A stretch of 64,000 nt of DNA from Cristatella mucedo (lineage: Eukaryota; Bryozoa; Phylactolaemata; Cristatellidae): NCBI GenBank assembly GCA_009760855.2, contig WPIO01000034.1, forward strand, positions 4,107,760 to 4,171,759. Reading direction: 5' to 3'. The notes beneath the pieces are model-generated. The model saw only the letters and a list, made by a program, of their open reading frames with translations. It searched no databases and was not told the DNA's origin. This document shows, in pieces, positions 58,875 to 64,000 of this stretch (position 1 is its first letter; the number at the start of each line of letters is the position of its first letter). The position numbers were made by a program, and so were the translations under genes.

Positions 58875-59639
58875 TTATCCGAGCTGAGAGCAACCACTTC
58901 GGTAGAATGGCCATGCTTATATCCATACTAAAATCTTTCTGATAACTCAGCCATTGGTACGCAATTTAAAGTTGATAAGCGATAATATTTTTGATAATCT
59001 TTGAGGGCAGATGGATAAGTAAGTCACTGCAATGTGCTCTCATAGTCGAGCCGCCGAGGTTTTTTATGTGCCACTCCTGCTAAGTTTGTTAAGGTGAGCA
59101 CGTTTACGTCATCTCGCTCTATTTCACGGGTGCTCGTAAGAAGATATAGCCACGGTAGAATTGCAAGACAACCCCCCCTCCCCGAGGCTGATTAAACTGT
59201 CGGCTGCTGGCTTTCGCGATCATCCGCTGCTCTGCGACACCACGTCTCGAAATGCGTTGGCACGCATGCATTCAGCTTCCGTTAGTAAGTCAGACGCTCG
59301 CGTAGCAAACAAGACCGTGCTCACTCACCGGAAGCATGTGTGGGGCATACCGTAGAGGCTCCTCGAAAGGTCTCGAATGATCCACTCGGCAGCGGTTGCT
59401 GGCACACGCTAGTGGTGTGCTGCACCGGCTTCCACAAACAGCGATTCCGCTATTGAATGAGCTAATAAAACTTCTTAAGCCATGAAATATTGTGTGCATT
59501 GCACTTAAATATAGTGAAAAAACCTAAAGAACTAATACGTAAACTGGAGCCAAACGAGTTACGTACTTCGATAGTAGACTGCGACGTCGACGTCCTTAAC
59601 CTTTATTACTATAACCGCCAAATATTTGTTAATGCTTTA
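58875..59639. other. No recognisable gene
   Basis: Nothing supported. Confidence 0.35.
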
Positions 59640-59717
59640 TATGCAGCAAATGTAAAGTGCCTAGAGAGAGATTCAGTTATGTGAGGGCGCTATACAAATG
59701 TATTAATATTATTATTT
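59640..59717 (+). mobile_element. LINE family A, minimal 3' end
   Basis: gcagcaaatgtaaagtgcc, hairpin with gggcgctatac, then (ATT)n. Confidence 0.8.
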
Positions 59718-60257
59718 CTTTACTTTAGTAAACTGGGTCTTCATCTTCCGCATCCGGTGGACAGCAAAAATGGACGCGCTCGATGGGACGGCGACAAGGA
59801 GTTCTTGGCTGTTACTGCAAGGATGGTGCGAGAATACGACTTCGTTAACTTTTGAGACGTATTGACGAAGCAGCGATATCGATGGTGCGTCTAAAGACGA
59901 GCAGCCGTGCACCGACCCGGCTGCATGTGACCGCTGGCGGACGAGTTGTGGCAATTGATGTGTGGATATGATCCCTGGGTAAAGCAGGGTCGGAAACAGT
60001 CGCACTGCCTCCCTAGCGCAGCAGCCAGCGAGCAACGCGGAAACATTATTCGTCAGGTCTGCGGTAGCTGGCACCGTACAGCTGGCACTGCTCTCTGCAC
60101 ATCCGCCGGAAGCCTCGGCCCGTCTTTTCGCGCTAGCGCTTCGGCGGCATTGCAGCTCCCTCATCATATCAAAGAGTGATGGTGCGAAATGCGTATTGTC
60201 GGGTCTCACGCCCGCTAATCTGAGCGAGCCTTCCAGCTGTTCACGTCGTGACGGCAC
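59718..60257 (-). other. Unrecognised 181-codon open frame
   Basis: The minus-strand frame has a TAA just upstream and no ATG until MMRELQ, about 30 codons in. Segments such as SLFDMMRELQCRRSASAKRR and LRQYVSKVNEVVFSHHPCSN are of ordinary composition. No domain is recognised; it could be a chance frame or an exon. Confidence 0.25.
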
Positions 60258-60424
60258 GTCCCATGCGTTTTACGCTGTCGACGCTTGTGCGTTCAGACAT
60301 AATGGATGTGCCTGCAAGTGTACGTGACATGAAAGAAGCATACCATTTTCGCGTTTGCTGGAACCCATTCGAGAACGTCTATCATGCAGCTCCCTAAAAT
60401 TGTGATGCATGTTTGATGTAAGCA

Positions 60425-60680
60425 CGCGTGATTATAACTGCACTGATGTTCTGAAGCTCTGAGCGTATTGTGGGCAACTGCTAGGGGCAGAAAAATGTGA
60501 TTAAAATTTTAAAATACAGGAAGAACTATGCATTTCGCTTGTCCATACTTTTTCTCACCCACTCGCACGAAAAAACACGTACTCACTTCACACAAGCACA
60601 TTTCATATGCACACCTATAGCCGCTATTAATCTCAGGCCTGATGACCTTCTGTGGTTAATATGGCCTAGTTATTATTAGA
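60425..60680 (+). repeat. Dispersed repeat, copy 2 (pair with 43503-43765)
   Basis: Matches the minus strand at 43503-43765, including tattgtgggcaactg and the ORF of about 60 codons ending PSYY. Confidence 0.75.
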
Positions 60681-60684
60681 AATT

Positions 60685-61050
60685 GGTATAGCACCGTTAG
60701 AGTCTACTTTCAATATCTGTCTAGTCACTTTACATATGCTGCATAGGAATCATATCAATTCATTAGCAATAGCATGCATAGTGTCAGCACACATCAGCAA
60801 ACCAAAGACTTCACATGGCCCTTAAAATTTCTGCAATTTGGACAATGATTGTTTTAATGTATCTTTAATGATTTTAAGTCGGGGGGGGGGGCAGGTGTTG
60901 TGACCTCCTCATTCTGGAGTGACTTCCAGGCTTTAGGCGCTTACCAACTAAAGGCACTAAAGTTTTCTAAGATCTGAGGTAGCATTTTTTAAGGCAAAGC
61001 TCAATGACTTGGGTCACCTGACAGGGGGGGGTGGAGGAAGAGGGTACTAT
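60685..61050 (-). mobile_element. LINE family A, very old 3' half
   Basis: Traces of actttacatatgctgca, gcatagtgtcagcacacatc, ggagtgacttccaggcttta and aactaaaggcac, in family order. Two poly-G runs (near 60880 and 61025) interrupt it. Confidence 0.6.
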
Positions 61051-61311
61051 TCCCAGCCTGATACCTGCACGAACCACTCAATTGTGTGAGAGAGAGAGAA
61101 CGAGGCAGGGAATAAACTTAGATCGCAGAATTACACGTTGCAAATAAAAAGCGAGCAATCAGTATTATTTAGTCGATACTTTAAAACTACAAAAGCAAAG
61201 CTTGCATTATTTCTAAGACTAGGTTAGAATTAGTCTTTAAGTATCTCATTATTTAAAAACATTACAATTTCCATCTCTCAGATTCAGCTCATAATAGCTC
61301 CTAGAAAAAGA

Positions 61312-61597
61312 ATCTTAAAACATACTTGCTTTGACAGCACTTAATGAGTCCTTGTGACTAGTCCTCTGTGTGCTTATGCGTGCTGATATTGTACCAGCTG
61401 TTTCCATTTGGCTACTAACCATATCTACGTGTTTTTGACCCGGTGCATGATGCACCTAATAATGTTATGCTTGATGAAATTACCAACTGTACCACTAATC
61501 ACTTGGTCATGGTATCTTAATGGCATCTGTAAAATGCCCAGAAAGCAATTCAGTTCTCCGAGGGGCTATGCACATTTATTTTTATTATAGTATTATT
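61312..61597 (+). mobile_element. LINE family A, old 3' end
   Basis: Order of agcacttaatgagtccttgt, gtgcttatgcgtgctgat, catctgtaaaatgcccaga and cagttctccgaggggc, then (ATT)n. Confidence 0.7.
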
Positions 61598-63590
61598 ATT
61601 GGAGCATGAGCGAGACAGCCCAAGCACGTGGCATTTGTTAGGTAACCCTGCAACACCGTTTGCTATAGTTTAAAATCCAGATTCCAGTTTGGCGTAGTTA
61701 TTTGTGGAAATTGCAGCAGTATTGCTGTTCGGCTATTTAGGGCTAACATCCGGGACATAGAGGACGAAATAGCTTGAGAACGAACAAGCCCAATCGGGTG
61801 AAATCTGGTTAGTCAACTAGGCATTCTGTTTACAATAACCTGGAATCAAAACGACAGTTGCTTGTGGCTTTTTAGAGAAATGCTGTTGTATTGCAGTAAA
61901 TATATTTAATTTATTTTGATATAACTTATTATTTAATTTAATTTATAGTTATATTATTTCTATAATAATTTATTATTTAGAGCGCTTCTTTTGGGCCGGG
62001 CCATCGCAGGCCATAGAATGAGAACGCTCAAGCGCAATCGAATGAAATTTTGTGGGTAAACGTGGAATAATGATGTCTACAATTAGAAATTAAAACCACA
62101 GTTGCATGAAGCTTTTCTTGGAAAAGAGAGCCGTATCGCAATTTATTGCAGTTATTCTTGGGAGCTGATCCATGCAGACTGAATGAGATCGTATTATGGT
62201 CCCACTTCAGAATTTTGGAATAATAGAAGGAAAAAGCATGTAGTCGCTGGAGAACTTGTAATTGAGTAAGCGAACTTGTTTAAGCGGGGCCACGAACTCG
62301 AGCCTCAAAATGAAAAAAAAGAAACTAAAAATGTACAAGATTCGGCACATTAGACGTCAGTTAATTTAGGAGCAATTTCGGAAAAATAGAATCAAAATTA
62401 AAATGAGATCTGAAAAAAATCTGAAATGATGTAAAACTTGGTACTGTAAGGAGGTTAATGCTCGGCAGCTTCCTGTTTAAGGGAAGGTACATAGGAACGG
62501 CTTCTTTGAAGGAACTATAGGCGGCTTAAGTTTGGAATTAAGATAAAGATTAAGATTGGAACGAGCGGCGATGGCCACTCCTCCAACGGCTCGTTGTGAC
62601 CTCGGGTAGCAAAAGAAAGAGAATTCGGCCGCGGAAAGGTTCGCGTACGGTCGGCACTTGGTCGATTTCAGCCCTGTCAAGGTCACCGAGAACAGTTCAA
62701 GTTCAATTCTAGGGTAGCATACTAATTATTTGGGGAGTAGTGTTTTTTGAACGTGCACTCCAAAGACAGTTAGAAACTCGTCGCTCGGGTTACAACCGAG
62801 TTGCCTGGCGACCACTAAGTTAACATGATTTGCTGCAGTACTTAAGGGAGAGTGCGCCGACGGTGGGTCAAAACCACGTGGAAAAACCGAGAGTACGCGC
62901 CTCCTAATCCCTGTGCATCTTGTGCATCTTCGAGGCTTTCTTTCTTTCTTCGAAATGTGCCGATAATTCGCGATCCGTGGTAAAAGCAGCGGCATCAAGG
63001 AATGTGTTGGCGCAACGACAGCAGAGCGATAATAAGAATTCATTGTCGTACAGCAAAACGGCCACTGAGATGAGATCTGGTGGGCCGGCTGCGGTGGCAG
63101 CTAGTTCAGGTGCGGGTGCCTGTGCCAGTTGGACACCAGATTCAACGGACAAGCATTTAGATGTTAAGAATCACCTAATTTCCTAAGCACTGCGGTAAAA
63201 AAACAAGCAAAAGCACCTATCCTTAAATGGTTGCTTCTTTTATCTGTGTCTTCCCTATTTCGACTGTCGTAAGAACTTGAAAGTGTCCCCGTGTCACACT
63301 GAGTTTATAAGCGGTGATAGGAAGCCGCGCAAATAAATAATAAAATCCGTCGAATACCGGGAGGCGGAGCTTGAGGCGAACGATCTGACCGAGCAGTGCC
63401 GCTGTCGTCGACCACTGACGGCAACCGCTTAAACGTCTGAGCTTGAGCGGTCATATGCGAGTGAGGCGCATTTGTCACCTTTGCTCCTCGTCAAGACGAA
63501 CTTGACTAGCGATATGCAGGCCGGCCGATAAGGCCGACGGCTGAGTACACAAAGTCTGACATTTCAACTTTCCCACTGCTACCAGCCGCT
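61598..63590. other. No supported gene over about 2 kb
   Basis: AT-rich to about 62450, mixed afterwards. Opposite-strand frames at 62904-63152 (-) and 62920-63186 (+) overlap; neither is recognised. Confidence 0.35.
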
Positions 63591-63597
63591 CCCGCAG

Positions 63598-63681
63598 GCG
63601 GTGTCCCTCGTACAGCCGGAAGTGCAGACTGAGTGCAGCTCACCGGAGAGTTTGAGCGACAAGGAGGCGGCCTCGGTATGG
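63598..63681 (+). other. Possible exon (unrecognised)
   Basis: It follows a strong pyrimidine tract and ccgctcccgcag, and only the phase-0 frame is open: VQPEVQTECSSPESLSDKEA. It is followed by gtatgg. A consensus donor (ggcag then gtgagt) near 63952 suggests another exon before the window end. No family is recognised. Confidence 0.25.
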
Positions 63682-64000
63682 CTTCGCAAGCTCGATGAAG
63701 CTAGCACGCACGTACGTTTGCGAGGCCAGCTGCTCTGGACTGTCGGGACGCATGGGACGCTCATTGCTGGCCATTACCTGGTTCTTTTTTTCGAATAGCA
63801 CGCTGGGCTTGGAGAATACCTTTACAGCTAAACGCTCCCGGCTCTGCGTATCTGCGTCCGTGTCTGCGATCTGGTGCTGCTGCAACGGGTGAAGCTTAAG
63901 CCGGTGGAAAAATCGGCTTGCATTAGCTCGAACAAAGCGTTATTTGATGGCAGGTGAGTGGGGGTGCTGTCGGCTCATCCCTGGTAGCGAGGACCGATCT

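Overview
The window is eukaryotic, almost certainly from an invertebrate animal. It is gene-poor, intron-containing and repeat-rich. It has many 5'-truncated CR1/L2-type LINE copies, tRNA-derived SINEs, a Mutator-like transposase of the type common in aquatic invertebrates, hAT and pogo/Tigger-type relics, and kilobases of (TA)n/(GA)n satellite. A DNAAF6/PIH1D3 exon (axonemal dynein assembly factor) points to an organism with motile cilia. No prokaryotic operons, tRNA genes, rRNA or CRISPR were seen. The lineage (sponge, cnidarian or similar) cannot be fixed from this sequence.

Layout. 1-8.16 kb: transposon pile-up (LINE copies on both strands, one near full RT copy, and a Mutator-like transposase split by a LINE). 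8.8-11.6 kb and 16.4-18.3 kb: two spliced + strand genes that I assemble as paralogs. Each has a signal peptide with a cysteine-rich ectodomain, then a transmembrane exon, then a short cytoplasmic tail; every intron is phase 1. I do not recognise the family. 18.6-26 kb: LINE remnants and a dead hAT transposase. 26.2-26.9 kb: GC-rich ORF with GGSSVDGA repeats. 27.4-30.8 kb: 3.4 kb of TA/GA satellite. 30.8-35.4 and 36.5-38.7 kb: a tandem segmental duplication in which candidate coding exons are conserved between the copies. One copy carries an inverted-repeat element with a CCCTAAA-type telomere-like array; the other has a SINE inside an exon. 40.4-41.1 kb: pogo/Tigger-type non-autonomous element. 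43.5-45.7 kb: dispersed repeat, hAT transposase, second LINE family. 46.3 kb (-) and 54.3 kb (+): inverted duplicate copies of a DNAAF6 exon. The 54 kb copy is open and sits behind a 46-bp minisatellite that has multiplied its splice acceptor; the 46 kb copy has one stop codon. 57.7-58.9 kb: LINE RT fragment with an open frame. 59-64 kb: LINE remnants and unassigned sequence.

The most interesting candidates for undescribed biology are the cysteine-rich membrane-protein pair and the 31-38 kb duplicated gene-like unit. Exon calls come from reading frames, splice-site consensus and paralog comparison only; no transcript evidence was available.
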